A DNA stretch of 64,000 nucleotides, taken from positions 6,705,232 to 6,769,231 of the forward strand of contig CM119268.1 of assembly GCA_051294375.1 (NCBI GenBank), in the 5' to 3' direction. This stretch comes from Paraspadella gotoi. Lineage: Eukaryota; Chaetognatha. The notes under the pieces are model-generated. The model did no database searches, was not told where the DNA came from, and saw nothing but the letters and a program-made list of their open reading frames with translations. The position numbers and the translations under genes are program-made. Of the stretch, positions 1-10,681 are shown piece by piece. Numbering within the stretch: the first letter of the stretch is position 1; each line of letters begins with the position of its first letter.

Positions 1-117
1 AAAATATAAAATAGACGTAAGGTAAGGAATAAAATAAGCTCATTTTTTTCAATTAAAACACTGGAAACGGATACACGGCAAAATTAATTGTATCCATTTT
101 AGCATCACAGAGGGAGA

Positions 118-3100
118 TCAGAGACGGCAGGTGTTGCTCCGGGAAGCTCTCGAGTTTCTTGTCGCTCTCGTCGACGGCGGCACGAAGCGAGAGTGGTTCG
201 ACTCGTTTCTTCGCCTGTTCGCCTTCCGGACATCTCGTTTTCGGGAGACGGAGTTAGGCGTCGTCGTGAGAGTCGTCGGGCGCTTGTTTTCGCCTCCAAC
301 GCCGCCACGGCTTCGCTTACGAGCGATACGGACAGGCGCGGGCGTGAAAGTTGGTGGGGTAACGCAGTTTCGATCGCGAAGACGACGCCGCGTCCAAATG
401 GACGATCTCGACTTCGTCCTAACGTTTTCCTCTTCGTTTTCTTCATCTTCGTCTCGTTCTTCTTCTCCTTCGTCCTCATCTTCTTCGTCCTCATCTTCTT
501 CTCCCTCGTCTTCTTCCTGGTCTTCTTCCTGGTCTTCTTCATTTTCCTCTCCATCTTCTTCTTCCTCTTCGAAAACGTCGTCTTCTTCATCGACCCTCTC
601 CTCGCATTTCGTCGTCCTTCGCACCCTACTCGTCGCCCTCCTACGGGGCAAAGATCTCCGCATGAGGTTATCGTTCTTATCCTTAACGGCCTCGTGTTCG
701 ACCTCGAGGCGCTTCTTCAGACTCTCAACCTCCCTGCGCAGTCTCTCGATCTCCGCGTCTCTCTTTTTAATCTCGACTCGAAGTGAGTTCAACTCTTTGC
801 TAAATTTGAGACGCTCTCTCTCCAGCGCGTCCTCTTTAGGGGGCGATGTCGACGACGTCGCTATTGGTTGAAACCTGACCCGTCGCCTGTTCGCCGCTTT
901 TTCCGCCACAATAACCACGTCGGCGTCGTCGTCTTCGTCGCAGTGGGTCGAGGTTGGCATTCGAGATCGAGATTCCGCTTCCGCGATGAAGCCAGAAGGG
1001 AGTTGGAATTGCTGCCGTCCATTACCCCTGGTTCTCAGGGTCATTTTGCCGAAACATGGAGTAATGGACGTCGGGGTGCTCTTGGGCGAAGGGGGGGGAT
1101 CGTTCGATGAGGGCCCGGTGGGAGCGTTATCTTTGGCATCATTGTGGGAGTTTGACGAGGATTTACGCTCTGCGTTTATAGAATAAAATTCAAAACGACT
1201 CACTGACGAGTTGTGTACGACATTGTTCGTTGAATGATAAATAGGTTTCCTGCAACGTCTACATGATTTTTCAGGCAATTTTTACCGTTTTTTCGTGAGG
1301 ATCTCGTGACACGAGTCGATCTCCGAACGGCCTCTGGTGTTGGGGTCGGGATTTCTGCGTTCTCTGCTGCTTTTGACGCAGAAGAAACTATAGACAAATT
1401 TAAAAACAATATTTTTTTCTCTCTGCTCACATTGAAAACGAAAACTCTTACCCTTTGAGGTTGGCGACGTCGCCTCTTCTTCCGACTGAGACCCCTTCCG
1501 CGATCGCAGCCGCTTCCTCCGCGGCGGCAGCGTTTCGCTTTCGTCGCTCGAATCTGTTCCGGTCGAAGGTGGTCTCTTCGGAGGTTCCCAAGGAGAGTCC
1601 TTTTCCGGGACCGGAGTGGGCGGCTTAACGTCCGGCGTCAAATTTTCCTCGTGGCGCTCCAACCGAACAACGATTTCGCGATCCAAGGGTGTAGAAGTTA
1701 CGAAGGGTGTGTCTGCCATTGGCGAGTGGATCGGAGTAATGTCGGTGATGGTGGAAGTAGGTCCTCTCACTGGAGTGGCGAAGCGGGTAGGCAAGCGTGG
1801 GACGGCAAAGGCGAAGTCAGGCTCGGAAACCCGCTTTACAGGAGTCGAAGTCACCTGCAAAAAAATGAGGTCCAAGTGTGATCTATATATATAATCAATC
1901 GGTTTAGTAAGTTTTAAATGAAAAAAACCCTCGACCTGACAAGCTATACTCCTCAGGGCAACAGGTTCGATTTCTTCTTCCGATTCGCTGTTCGAATCCT
2001 TAATAGATGATGCGGAAACTTCGGGGTCTTCATTTTCATCCAGATTCAATTCCTCGCTGAGTTCGTCCAAACGGGCGTAGACCGTCTGAAGATCAGTTTC
2101 GCGGTAGGGAAGCTTTTTCAACATTGACACAACGATAGTCTCGAGTGAATCCGGGATTCGGCCGGCAAACTGACAAGTATAACGCAAAAGTAAATTAGTA
2201 TAAGTGGAAAAGTGTCATTGAAAGGCCATTCTGATCAGCGGTTTCCCTCCCTTCTTTCAAACACATAAAAGTAAATTAAGTATGTAAAATTGGTACAATC
2301 GATATAAAAAGTATTCATTCATTCAATAAACAAGATATGGTGAATCCTTTTTACAACTTACTAACATAGCAATGCCCTGCAAGCTTTCAATCAAGACTCT
2401 CACGCAATTTAATTAACTTCTTGAGTGCTTGGCTTCTCTATCAATGAAGTTATATATTACAAATTACATATTCAAGTTAATAAAAGTTAGATGATGAATC
2501 TTCACGAAAGTTTCTTCCCGACATACCTGAGGATGAAAGTGAATTTTCGCCTTGTTATAAAGGGACCTCCCAGTGCTCCCGTTCTCTTTGAGTCGGTGAA
2601 TGTGCGACATGATTCCTTGAAGGCTTGACATAGCGTTGAGATCGAAGAGCAAAACCATGAAGGAGATGCCGAGGGAGAAGACGTCCGCCTGGACCGAGTA
2701 CGGTTTCTCGGCCCACATTTCGGGAGCGTGGAACCCTTTTTTAACGACGCACATTAAAGTAGCGCGATGTAATAAGACCTTTCGAGACATTTAGTCGTTT
2801 TGTCACTACCTTCGGTGCCGACGATCGATTCCAAACTCATGTTGCCCTCGACGAGCTTCTGTCCCATGCCGAGGTCGATAAGTTTTATTTTAACATCAAC
2901 CATGTCTCCCGACACATCGGCGCGGACAATCTCTTTAACAATCACGTTCTGAGGCTTGACGTCGCGATGCACGATGACCGGATCCCCGCTGTGCAGATGG
3001 TGCAGGGCGCGGGCCCAATGAGCCATGATCTTGACGCGTACCGCGAGCGGAGGTTTTTCGATGGTCATTAATTCCAGAAGATTGCAGAGACCCCGTTCCA

Positions 3101-3598
3101 TCACGATTCCTATGTCGAGAGAAAGCGAAATATATTTTTTATTGAAAAAAACAGAATGGCAAGGCCAACGAAGGTCACCTAATTCATAAAGCTCTTTGTT
3201 GGACCGTAATCTCTTTTGCGACGGAAGCATGACCACGCCGTAGATCTTGAGCACGCTTTCGGCGATGGGGTCATTACCCAGGCTCATCAATTCAACTTCT
3301 TGGAGAAGATAAACTAGCAACTTGGGGTCGGTGTTGGTTATTGTTTTCAAAGCCGCAGGCTCCAGGATTCCGTGGTATCTGACCTGACAGTGCTGTACCA
3401 CACCCTCTTTGCCGCCTGGGAGAAATAGAGTGGAATTAAAACTTTCGCGACAAAAAATAATGACTAATGGGCTTGCTTACCGCCGATTATGTCGCCGGGG
3501 ATTACGTCTTCCTGGTCGAACACGACCAAAGTATGACCTGCGTCGCGGACACGATCCACCAGGTCCTGGATAATCGCGGACAAGTGGCTCTCCTCCAT
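118..3598 (-). CDS. Protein kinase with long basic/acidic C-terminal tail, 8 exons, 877 aa
   Basis: Exons, in transcription order: 3598-3481, 3415-3179, 3109-2810, 2735-2527, 2169-1936, 1854-1452, 1366-1286, 1169-118. All junctions are GT-AG with matching phases, and the total is 878 codons including the stop. The kinase domain comes first. It has a Gly-rich loop near residues 38-45 (GGGKEGVV), a beta-3 lysine at about K63 (AALKTI), the catalytic loop HRDVKPQN at 166-173, DLG in place of DFG at 197-199, and an APE motif at about 222. The domain therefore looks catalytically competent. After the kinase comes a Ser/Thr/Pro-rich region with an NLS-like RRKRLRSRK. It is followed by a predicted coiled coil (ELNSLRVEIKKRDAEIERL) and then about 50 nearly continuous Glu/Asp residues and a basic end. 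The tail suggests a nuclear or scaffold-bound kinase, which is inference. I cannot assign a subfamily. The start ATG at 3598 has no nearby upstream acceptor in frame. Confidence 0.8.
2281..2460. repeat. Interspersed repeat copy in kinase intron 4
   Basis: This intronic stretch shares two blocks with the foldback element at 16261-16505 and its flank: ATAAAAAGTATTCATTCATT, and a 19-base block CAAGCTTTCAATCAAGACT that also occurs just after 16505. The end segment (GCTATCAATGAAGT-like) recurs at about 40665. It is probably a degraded copy of a non-autonomous element. Confidence 0.55.
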
Positions 3599-3742
3599 CC
3601 CGAATCCAGAGTCGATCAGACAGGAAAGTGGATTAAATCCAAAGTTAGTTCATTCTACTACAATCAATCTTGATGATTTGAGGATAACGGCAGAATTCAT
3701 AAAAAAGTTAACAAATAGTGAAAAAAAAAACTGATAAGCTTT

Positions 3743-3748
3743 TTTATT
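3743..3748 (-). terminator. Polyadenylation signal of the AFG2A gene
   Basis: AATAAA on the minus strand, about 70 bp past the AFG2A stop codon and about 145 bp before the kinase start. It would end the AFG2A transcript inside the short gap between the two genes. Confidence 0.45.
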
Positions 3749-3814
3749 AGACAGCTTATGTCAAAGAAACGAACGAACGTCAGAGGTAAGGTAAGGTCAA
3801 GAGTTTCTTCTTCA

Positions 3815-6800
3815 CTAGGGTAATATTTCTCGAGTTTCGTGGTAGTTTTCGTAGAATTTGACCAGATCCTGGCCGACTTGAGGCTTGACGGACTCGAGGG
3901 CTTCTTCGAAATGCCGGCCACATATCTTGGCCGCTTCGATATTTTCGGCTAGGCTGGCCAATGCCGCTTCGTGAGCCACGGCAACAATTTCCGCACCAGA
4001 ATATCCGCTCGTTTGACGGACCAGCGCCTCAAGATCAACAGTTGCCGCATCAAGAGGCATCTTTGAAAAGCGAAGTTGGAAGATGTCGCGACGGGTGGCA
4101 GCGTCGGGGAGAGGGACGTATAGAAGGCGATCCATGCGTCCAGGGCGAAGCAACGCCTTGTCCACCAAGTCAGGCCGGTTGGTAGCAGCAATTACTGTCA
4201 CGCCGTCCAACTAAGAAAATAGGAATAGTATCAATAGTATCAATAGTTTTTTTCTAACATAAATTAAAGTAGTTCTTAGCTTTCTTTTCAACCTGTTGAA
4301 CCCCATCCATTTCCGTGAGCATTTGAGCAAGTACCCTGTCGCCTACTCCTCCGCCTCCCCCCTTTCCGCCTTTTCCTCCTCTCTCTACGGCCAAGGCTTC
4401 AATTTCGTCGAAGAAGATGATGGCGGGCGCCGCAGCGCGTGCACGGCGAAAGATGTCACGAACGGCGCGTTCACTCTCTCCAACAAACTTGTCGAAAAGT
4501 TCCGGTCCTGAATTAGAGCCCCAGCGTGGATGAATTAGGATATTTATTGATTTCAATGGTTCCAAATAATCCACCTTTCACGGATAAAAAGTTAAGCCCA
4601 GATTCGTTGGCCAAAGCTTTGGCAATCATAGTTTTGCTGCATCCCGGAGGGCCGTACATGAGAAGGCCGCGGGGAGGAGAAATTCCCATCCGAAAAAAAG
4701 CTTCCGGATGCTTGAGGGGCCATTCGACGGCTTGCTTAAGCTTCTTCTTCAAATCGTGTTGTCCTAATAACAAAGACGAGTGAAAGCTTGAAAAAAAAAA
4801 AAAACTTTTCAGTCAAGCAAATTACCTCCGATGTCGTCCCACTTCACGTTGGGAACTTGAATTGTTACTTCCTTCATGGCAGAAGGATGATAGTCTTTCA
4901 TCGCTGACTTAATGTCCTCAAATTGGAGACAAGTCGCTTCCAAATCGGCGCCACTCTTCTGACTGGCTCGATTCAACGTCGCCAGAGCAGCCTTTTGACA
5001 AAGCGCAGCCAAATCTGCGCCGACATAGCCGTGTGTCGAGTAGGCGATTTCTTTCATTCCTTTCTCTTCCATGTTGTGTCGAGCACCACGGAGAAGGACC
5101 TAGGGCGGGGAGAATCCCGTCGTCGGTTTTACCGAATATTTTATGACCCAGCGATCGTTGAACAACCTACCCTCAATATATCAAGCCTGGCGTCTGGCGA
5201 GGGAACGGGAATTTCCACTTCTCGATCGAATCGACCTTGCCGCCGAAGAGAAGGATCGATTCCCTCCAAACGGTTGGTCACTCCCAACAACAGCACTAGA
5301 CAACATAAACGAAATGTAAACAAATCTGCTTTTTCATGACTGCATAATAGCTAACGTTAGCGTACCAATTCCTACCCTTTCCGCCGCTTCCTTCCAATTC
5401 GTCGATCTTTTCTATCAAGCAGGCGAGAAGCCTTCGATCGGATTCCGCCTTTTCTTTCTTTGCGCAAATGGAGTCAAGATTATCGAGAACGACGACAGAG
5501 GGAGCACATGTGACGGCCATTTGAAAGATTTCGCCCAGTTTAGTCTCTGAATCTCCCAAGAATTTTGACCAAAGGTCCGATCCTAGTGGTGAATAAAAAT
5601 ATTAATTGCAGATCCACTATTTTACACAACTTTTGCCATAATTCTAATATTTTCTGACCTTTAACCTTGATGACGTGACAGCGAGTTTCGCCGAGAACGG
5701 CGTCGACCAGCATAGTCTTGCCAGTGCCGGTGGGACCATACACGATGATGCCGCGAGGCGGCGCGACGCCCATGGCACGAAGGGCATCGGCTCGGGTCAG
5801 GGGGATTCCCACTAGATCCCGCAGCTCGGTAATCTTATCGTCCACTCCGCCCAAGTCGGCGCAAGTGACGGAGGGAACCTGAGAAAAAAAAGTGGAATGA
5901 GAGGACAGCAAAATCATTGACCCGCAGTCGCTCACCTGTTTTTCTTCTATTTCCTCNNNNNNNNNNGAGAGGAGAGCAAAATCATTGACCCACAGTCGCT
6001 CACCTGTCTTTCTTCTATTTCCTCTTCATCGTCCGCAGCCAAAATTTCCAGCTTCGTTCCGCCCGAAACGAAAAAAAAATCCTTCTCCCGCGGCGACAGG
6101 CTGTCGGCAAGGACAACGCTTTGTCAGCAAGGTTCGAATTTGAAGCGTTGTCATTCTTCGGCGTTGAACAGGTGCTCCGGCCGTAGTACAGTCACTTGGG
6201 GGAAGGTCCAAATTTTCGAAATCCAACGTCAGCTTGACGAGACTGGCTTCCAACTGATGATCTTTTTCGTGAGAGTTGATTTCAGCGACTTGAGTGGAGA
6301 GGGGAAGAATTCTATCGTAGTATTAACTCAAATTTGAAAAAAAAAACTCTTTCTGATTAACGGCAAAAATACCTACGAAAGTAATCTCTTGGCCGAAGTA
6401 TTTGACGGGGAGTTTGCTGCCTACGGCCAAACATCTCCCGCTAACGTCACGCCTGACGAAATTGACGAAGGCCGCGGACTTGACAATACCCTTCTTCTTC
6501 GACGTTAAAAGTTTCATTACAATTCGTTCCGCCTCGTCGACGCAATCGGTCAAGGAGGACACGCGAATTCTCCGCTCTGATCGTTGCTTGACAACGCCTA
6601 GGATTTTCTTGGTTTCATCCGCCAAAACAACGCCGAATTGTGCGACCGTCTCCGATGGCCAAGCAGTGCAGACAACTCCGACGTCTCCCGCGTCGACCAT
6701 GCTGACGTGGACTCTGTCGCCGATTCCCATCTGGCAAATCGTCATCGTTGCGGGATGGAGCAAGACCAAGTCGCCCTGCTTCGGGTGCGGTGGAAGATCG

Positions 6801-7075
6801 AGGTTGCTCTTAGCAGGCTTTTTGAGCGCCGCCCACAAGCTTCCGTCGGAATGGAGAAAGCCGTAGCATGAAGGTGAAGCGGAAACGTTGAGTCGCGAGG
6901 TGCTGAGAGAGAAAGAATCGTCAGACCGTCCGTTCTTTGCCGCCGGCGACACGGGATCCAAGGAGGCGACGCATTCGGCATCGTGTTTCCCTGCGTCTGT
7001 TACGTGAAGTGTCCAGCCACATCGAACGCATTTTTGAACGTCGCTTTTAGCGGAAACTTTGCTTCGGGGGGCCAT
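3815..7075 (-). CDS. SPATA5: AFG2A / SPATA5-type tandem AAA+ ATPase
   Basis: Two AAA+ modules follow an N-domain. This is the AFG2 family, which in yeast and human releases Rlp24/RSL24D1 from pre-60S ribosomes. Main exons: 7075-6373, about 6307-6002 (boundaries uncertain), 5878-5659, 5582-5376, 5295-5171, 5099-4826, 4763-4575, about 4508-4290, 4211-3815. Module 1 has Walker A GPTGTGKT and Walker B VVVLDN, with Asn in place of the catalytic Glu. Module 2 has the family's typical GPPGCSKT and an intact FFDEIEAL. The C-terminus ([20 protein letters not shown], then FYENYHE) matches SPATA5 rather than SPATA5L1. The first 40 residues carry a C-x2-C-x11-H-x3-C zinc-finger-like motif. The exon ending in EEIEERQ sits at a 10-N gap with a duplicated flank. 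The link from exon 1 to exon 2 does not keep frame with the obvious sites, so an indel or a missed site is likely there. Confidence 0.9.
5899..6024. other. 10-N gap (5957-5966) flanked by a 58-bp near-identical duplicate
   Basis: Positions 5899-5956 and 5967-6024 agree at 55 of 58 bases on either side of the N run. Both carry the same AFG2A exon end and donor site (ACAG|GTGAGC on the minus strand). This is the signature of two contig ends that overlap but were not merged, so only one copy is probably real. Confidence 0.85.
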
Positions 7076-7182
7076 TTTAAAATCGATTTGATCACGTCTA
7101 AGTTCATATTACATTACTTAAACAAGCAAAAACGAAATTTAGTATTATCAATGGATACGAATCGACGTCAAGCAACAACAAT

Positions 7183-7857
7183 TCAAACACGCTTGTTTAC
7201 TTTGACCATGCTTCTAGACACGTATCGAGTCATTTCGTCCTGAGTGACGTCGTAGGTGGGGTACTGGTCATGTGGACCAGCAAAAAAATTATCGAAAAGC
7301 AACTTTCGTTTTCTATTCCGCATTGCTTCCTGAAAGATTACAAAACATAAAAAATATTAAAGATTTCAACTCGAGATTTATATTTCTAAAATTTAAAACT
7401 AAATGTTACAAAAGTCCAACTATAGTTTATGGTTGCTTCGATTCAAAATTTAAGTCTTTGCATTAGATTCAGAAAAACTAAGCATTAGCCTAATGAATAC
7501 CTGGATCCGGAACATGTGTCTCTGTTTATGCTTGGGAAACTTTCTGCACTCGACGTGTAGACGTCCCTCGCGCATAATAAAAAAACAATCTTTGCATCGT
7601 CTAGTGAGCCGCATGTAGGAATGGTAGCATCGGACAAACTGAGTCGTCCGACATGGCGATTGATTGCTGGAAAAAACCCCGCGATCTGACGGGGCGTTTT
7701 GCAGAGCCGGATATGGCAAAATGGTTGGCGGGGCGTGTACAGCAATGGCACTAGACAAGCGGGATGGACAAGGTGAGCTGACGAAAGGCGAGAGAAAAGA
7801 AGATAATCCGGAGAAGGAAGGAAGTCTTAGAAAAAACGCGCTTTTAAATCGATTCAT
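7183..7857 (-). CDS. mRpL36: Mitochondrial ribosomal protein L36 (bL36m)
   Basis: The core LTRRCKDCFFIMREGRLHVECRKFPKHKQR is the bL36 zinc-ribbon fold, with Cys, Cys, Cys and His in the family spacing. It is a small component of the 39S large subunit. About 85 residues precede it, rich in Ser/Arg/Phe with few acids, as expected for a mitochondrial targeting peptide. The start is ATG at 7857. Exon 1 is 7857-7501, with donor CAG|GTATTC. A good acceptor (taatctttcag) opens a phase-matched exon 7329-7183 that adds 48 residues (EAMRNRKRKLLFDNFFAG...), giving 167 aa. If the intron is retained, the frame instead stops at 7450, giving 135 aa. The usual family ends shortly after HKQR, so the extra exon is a hypothesis. 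The gene lies 108 bp upstream of AFG2A and 265 bp downstream of PAM16 on the same strand. Confidence 0.85.
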
Positions 7858-8121
7858 ATTTGAACACAAAAGTTGGATTTGGAAACGGGATGAAACGAAT
7901 CTGGCAAAATAGAAGAGCACGGAGAGAGGATTCGGGTAGAAAAAAACGACTCGGATTAGTTCGTAGAAATCCGAAGACACCTACCCTTACCCTGTTGAAA
8001 ATCAGTCGCCGCAATTTTATCGAACAAATAAATTCCCGACGATAAAAAACAACGAAATTAAATAAAATAAAAAAAAACCACATAAGGTCATCGAGAGTTA
8101 TCACATGTCAGAGAGGCGCAT

Positions 8122-8599
8122 TTATAGAGCGTCTCGATCCCTTAAGCTTTCTTGTTCTTGTTTCAATTCCTCGTCTATCCGCTCCTTGGCACGAAACACT
8201 TTCGATTGAAGGTAGAAGGAGCCCCCCTTAGTTTTCTCGTTCATCTCGAAGAGTCGTTGGAACGAGGCTTCCAGTTTCTCGACGTCGTTAATGTCTTCAA
8301 TATTTAATATTTTCGTGGCTTCCTCTAAGGTCATTCCTGAGATGGCGTTGGCTGGAGAAAATGTAATAAATGTATATTTTTTTTTCCCGTTGGAATAGGC
8401 GTATACGTACTACTACAAAATAAGAATGCATAAATCACTCACTGGCGGCGCTTTTGTTGGGGTCATGCCCACTATTGTTCCGTCGATTGCTGGCGGCGGC
8501 GCGACTCTTAGCGATTTCCTCTCGCAAAGCCTTTGAAAAGGCGCGACCGACGATCTGCACCCCGGCAGTCACGATTTGCGCTATTAATTTTCCGGCCAT
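8122..8599 (-). CDS. PAM16: PAM16 / Magmas / Tim16, import-motor J-like subunit
   Basis: Two exons, 8599-8443 and 8351-8122, joined in phase to 128 aa (human Magmas is about 125). The N-terminus MAGKLIAQIVTAGVQIVGRA is the conserved hydrophobic membrane-anchoring start of Tim16. The C-terminal half is the degenerate J-like domain (MTLEEATKILNIED, then GGSFYLQSKVFRAKERIDEEL) without the HPD motif. In the known complex this protein pairs with Tim14/Pam18 on the matrix side of TIM23 and restrains its stimulation of mtHsp70. It is the first gene of the tight minus-strand cluster. Identification is firm, since the GGSFYLQSKV.RAKER block is diagnostic. Confidence 0.95.
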
Positions 8600-10681
8600 T
8601 TAAAAGACTGCAACGGTAGATGAGAGCCGGTCGTGCTTTATTATATTTATTTTCAGTTTTTCGTCTCAAACGTCATTTTGAAATAGTACGTAATTTCTAA
8701 CTAAATACTTGAAATAAGAAAGACTATCATATATACAATAAGTATTAGCAAAGCAAAAGAGGCGCCAAAATAGTACATATCAGTAAATATTAACTAAAAT
8801 GAGACAATGGTGAAAACGTATCACATTTACCAATTCTTTAGCTAAAAGCGGAAACAATCGACCAACAATATTATCAAGTGATATTATACTATATTATAAA
8901 AAAACTTGTGTTGGACTAGGAAAACAAACTTTATCATTCAAGAGATTCTTTGTCAAAATATGGTTAAGTCTTAAGGGAGGCCTTAGAACTAAAGAGCTTA
9001 AGGGAAGGACAGCTCCATAATATTACCATAATTACGTAAAAAGTAAAAACTCATTTATCTCGGCGAATGTCCTACCCTTGGTACAAATTTCTAAATTTAA
9101 AAGTGAAAATATGTATTACCTAACCTTAATCCGTTTTTGACGGCAATATATGTGCACCTGTTATAGCAGCAGTTATTTATTTTTAAATTACACCTGCTTT
9201 AATTGTTCTAATAAAAGTTACAATATACTTTAAACAGTATAAAAATTTAATTTTTTAAAATAGAAATAGAAAAAATAAAACATGACAAGCACTAATTGCT
9301 TCAATTATGCAAAATTTTTAACATACAAGAAATATAATAGTTATCATCCTCACTTATTGTTCACCCGAATGATACTTAAATCTACAATATCATGCATATC
9401 GCAAGAAAGTTTCTGGAGTTTCTGGATCTTCCAAATAGAAATGAGAAGAAATCAGGAAATATTGCGATAGAAGTTACTCAAGAAGCGGAAATTAATGGAC
9501 AAGTTAATGAAAAACATATTTTATATTCACATCGATCCCATAAGCACCAAACCAAGCGTAGTGACATAATAACCCGGGGATATCTTTTGATCAATGATTA
9601 AGGGAATGGGATAATGCGGAGCAAAGAATTCGGTATTCAATACTCGTGTTAACACTGTCAAAAGGTTAAATTATTACCATAAGAAATATTTCATTCATCC
9701 TAGTAAAATGAGCAGTTCCTAATAATAGTCCACTTTCTTTAACAAATAGCTAGACTATTTATTGAATCCAAAGAACCGTTTATATTTTTCTATGAATAAA
9801 TGAATAAATTTATCGAGTAGAACGAGGAGCACGAGATTTATTATAATAACTATTAACTATGGAAAAACGAACTGAACGGTTGAAACAAAAGACTTATAGG
9901 ACGGAAATAGGAAACTTGGTCACAAAGCAATCTCGTCCACGGCTATCCAAAGTTAAAATATAATTATTTAGGAGCAAATTCACTAATTATTTCTTTTTAT
10001 AAAAAGATTTTTTTTATTTAGAAATTATGACTCACGACAATTTTTTATCATTTGTGTTATTCAAGAACATATTTTTTGAGAAAATGTTTTCACTTTTAAT
10101 CTAAAATAATTTTAATGTAAAAATTAAGGTTAAACTGATTGCCACCGAAAAATCCCATAATTTTTTATAAATATTCTTTAGTTAAATAAAATAAGTTTAA
10201 AAATTTACTAAATTAATTCATTCATACATACTCGAAAAAAGTGATAACAGTAGGATTGCCAATGCTATGAGGGTGGATTGACATAGCAGAGTTTCCCCAA
10301 CTTACAGGTATTGGCCAAGTGTTATCCAGAGGTGAGACGCCAAGACGGTATTGATTATGTAGAAGCTCATGGCTAATAATGCCGTTAAAATGTTTTTTAC
10401 GAAGCTTATTCAGGCTCCACATTGATGTTATTACTAATTAAGGTAATTTTACGGTGTCATCAGTAATTCATAGGACACGGATACAAACTCAAATTTCGCA
10501 TAGCCGAAGACAATTGCATGATTTTTATTGCGCCAAGGTTAGAGTGTTTAACTTTGTGGAACACCCTTACATTGGATTTGAGTACCGGCGAAAAAACTAA
10601 GACGGATTAGAGGTTTTTCCAGTTTTTATCCCTCATTGACGTCCGGGAGATGTGAACGAAGACACAAGATTCCATCAAAGC
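8600..10681. other. Intergenic, AT-rich, no gene seen
   Basis: The stretch is AT-rich with frequent stops in all frames. The few ORFs of 60-70 codons (around 9282-9601 and 10222-10422) have no domain-like pattern and no splice context. A minus-strand AATAAA at 10524-10529 probably belongs to the GCKIII gene. The promoter of the PAM16 cluster should lie just above 8599, but I see no clear core element. Confidence 0.6.
10524..10529 (-). terminator. Polyadenylation signal of the GCKIII gene
   Basis: AATAAA on the minus strand, about 155 bp past the stop codon at 10682. It is the nearest canonical signal. Confidence 0.45.

Noticed and set aside
131-871. Long plus-strand ORFs rich in Ser (246 and 197 codons)
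   Set aside because: They are the reverse reading of the Glu/Asp-codon repeat in the last kinase exon. The minus-strand frame has the coiled coil and joins in phase to upstream exons.
6026-6160. Apparent frameshift at a run of nine T in AFG2A
   Set aside because: The frame after the run continues correctly if a new exon starts at an acceptor ending in GCCGACAG (about 6108), so no sequencing error is needed at the run itself.
9282-9601. Small plus-strand ORFs in the AT-rich intergenic region
   Set aside because: No domain pattern, no splice sites in phase, and AT-rich random-like composition.
10222-10422. 66-codon minus-strand ORF beyond the GCKIII stop
   Set aside because: It lies past the probable poly(A) site and matches nothing I recognise. 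The HELLHNQ segment resembles a metalloprotease motif only by chance.
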